Source: Xestospongia bergquistia (taxonomy: Eukaryota > Porifera > Demospongiae > Haplosclerida > Petrosiidae). From it: DNA of 64,000 nucleotides. The stretch lies in assembly GCA_963965975.1 (NCBI GenBank), contig OZ014414.1, positions 310,001-374,000 of the forward strand. The letters run 5' to 3'. Below, in pieces: positions 62,699 through 64,000 of this stretch (its first letter is position 1; the number at the start of each line of letters is the position of its first letter). Position numbers and translations under genes: made by a program. The notes under the pieces were generated by a model. It was not told the DNA's origin, made no database searches, and saw only the letters and a list, made by a program, of their open reading frames with translations.

Positions 62699-64000
62699 CT
62701 ATGCCACTCGTCCTAGGAAGTAAACAATAGGCAGACAAAGATAAATAACTACTATGGTAGATACGAATCCAAACTTGAGGTAGTTCAGGAAACTGAGGCG
62801 ATAATCAGCTGAGCTACGAGCCTTCTCAGCTACAATCAAGTTAGCCACGCTTCCAATGAGCGTGAAGTTACCAGCAATCGTAGAGATCCAAGCTAAGAGG
62901 AGACCACCCAGAGGACCTTGACAAGGATCATCACCACAGAGCTCATCAATTCGATGAACGATCAAAATAGTTAGGGGCACATTGCTGAAAATATTTGAAC
63001 CAATGATTACGAAAACACTAAACAAAAGTACTCCTTCAAACTTGTACAGGTTCATATAAGGAGCCAACTTGTTAAAGACAATATATGGAAAACAGGTGTT
63101 CTGGAAACCACCCAACCAAATGAAGAGACCCATGAACATAAGGATAACAGTCCAATCAATGTTCAACATAGATTCATAGGCATATCTACGGTTGATAATA
63201 GTATCTGCTAACATGGTCAGGACAGCACAAGCGATAGGGATACAACCTAAATTGAATTCTGCTGAAACTGTTGGTGGTGGGGGAATGGCTAGAAGAACAA
63301 CCAGTATAACAGAGATGAGACCTAACCAACCAATGAAGATCTTTTCACGGAGTGTGCGATCTTTAAGACTGCGGACTTTATTGACGTCTTCAGCTTCTTC
63401 ATTATCGTCAACCTGGTTAGCCAGATTCTTGTCAACATTGTTACGAGTATGGTCATCAGCATCTTCAATATGGATTTCTGGAGCGGCTTTGATGTTAGGA
63501 TTGGAAGCAGAACGAGATGGGTGAGGACTCTCACGACCTTGAGAACCAGGCATACTGTAACGACTTCGGCTTTGAGGCATACGTTGAAAAGAAGAGGACT
63601 GACTGATCTTTTCTGTGCTGTACATGAGCTCTCTTTCCTTGGCCATTTGACTAGAGAGATGAGGTTGTTCACTTTTATCATAACTCATAGCGACACTAAC
63701 TCGTTCCTCAGCTAAAGTTCCAGGTACACGATAGGGAGCGTTAGCATCACGAATAGATTCTGTCTCATCTTCCTCCGCTTGCTTCTTTCGAAAGATGATT
63801 CTGAAGAACATAAGATACAATAGTCCACCGCTAACAACTGTTCCTATTATAGCCGCAGGTAATTCAGCAATAAAGAAATCAATGAGGGCAACACCAGCAG
63901 CAGAGGCAATGAAAGCATTCTGCGGGTTGCCAAAAACTGTGGCTGCACTACCAATGTTGGCTGAAGTGGCAATCCCAAGACATAGTGGTAAGAGTTCTTT
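62699..64000 (-). CDS. ArsB/CitMHS-superfamily anion transporter (5' part outside window)
   Basis: Open frame of 433 residues running through the right edge with no intron; the N-terminal half is missing. It holds the first half-signature SANIGSAATVFGNPQNAF near the edge, a membrane segment, then a long charged, Ser-rich cytosolic loop (about residues 62-210, with SRSRYSMPGSQGRESPHPSR). Five or more hydrophobic segments follow, and the second half-signature GNFTLIGSVANLIVAE. The paired hairpin motifs are typical of ion-transporter superfamily members such as ArsB, NhaD, the P protein and plant silicon exporter Lsi2. Probable role: proton- or sodium-coupled efflux of an oxyanion or silicic acid at a membrane; the substrate cannot be read from sequence. 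An apparent start inside the frame near 63820 is an artefact, because the frame continues upstream with conserved sequence. Confidence 0.88.
   Translation of the reverse strand, partial: KELLPLCLGIATSANIGSAATVFGNPQNAFIASAAGVALIDFFIAELPAAIIGTVVSGGLLYLMFFRIIFRKKQAEEDETESIRDANAPYRVPGTLAEERVSVAMSYDKSEQPHLSSQMAKERELMYSTEKISQSSSFQRMPQSRSRYSMPGSQGRESPHPSRSASNPNIKAAPEIHIEDADDHTRNNVDKNLANQVDDNEEAEDVNKVRSLKDRTLREKIFIGWLGLISVILVVLLAIPPPPTVSAEFNLGCIPIACAVLTMLADTIINRRYAYESMLNIDWTVILMFMGLFIWLGGFQNTCFPYIVFNKLAPYMNLYKFEGVLLFSVFVIIGSNIFSNVPLTILIVHRIDELCGDDPCQGPLGGLLLAWISTIAGNFTLIGSVANLIVAEKARSSADYRLSFLNYLKFGFVSTIVVIYLCLPIVYFLGRVA

Noticed and set aside
63192-63715. Plus- and minus-strand alternative frames within the transporter loop
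   Set aside because: Shadows of the conserved minus-strand transporter frame, which runs unbroken to the window edge.

Overview
The window looks like genomic DNA of a sponge, most likely the demosponge Amphimedon queenslandica or a close relative. It is AT-rich, with compact genes split by mostly short GT-AG introns and many intronic micro- and minisatellites. Two of the proteins carry a Death/CARD/leucine-rich-repeat style I associate with large Amphimedon gene families (recalled, not searched). I rebuilt the genes exon by exon; every complete gene closes in a single frame across all its splice junctions.

Layout. (1) 1-15808, minus strand: a tandem cluster of three death-fold genes. Gene A (1-5950, cut by the left edge) encodes Death domains, a CARD-like domain, an uncharacterised domain, a long coiled coil built from duplicated exons, and the start of a ZU5 domain. 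Gene B (7585-10354) encodes coiled coil, ZU5, a UPA-like region and a death-fold-like C-terminus. Gene C (11005-15808) encodes Death, two CARD-like domains, the same uncharacterised domain, coiled coil and leucine-rich repeats. A and B+C are diverged copies of one segment about 9.5-10 kb long. The duplication carried the last exon of the neighbouring BCAS2 gene, whose decayed copy lies at about 6235-6385. (2) 16262-23263: BCAS2/SPF27 (minus) and a SENP6/7-type SUMO protease (plus), head to head. (3) 23957-33958: CYB5R4 (minus) and RNA polymerase subunit RPB6/POLR2F (plus), head to head. (4) 35832-54876: sorbitol dehydrogenase SORD (minus, large repeat-rich introns) and MAP3K4 (plus), head to head. 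(5) 55189-61081: a HUNK-type AMPK-related kinase (plus). (6) 62699-64000: the 3' part of an ArsB/CitMHS-type anion transporter (minus), cut by the right edge.

The right-hand three quarters is conserved housekeeping and signalling: splicing (BCAS2), SUMO removal (SENP6/7), redox (CYB5R4), transcription (RPB6), polyol metabolism (SORD), stress MAPK signalling (MAP3K4) and an AMPK-family kinase. These do not form one pathway. What links them is their arrangement in divergent pairs with start codons 101-273 bp apart. The left quarter is a fast-evolving, probably immune or cell-death-related cluster in which symmetric phase-1 exons are duplicated and reshuffled. The points most worth following up are the exon-cassette evolution of that cluster and its shared unnamed domain, an inverted repeat closely flanking SORD exons 4-6, microsatellites that start or stop at splice sites, and the ArsB-type transporter as a candidate for silicon handling.
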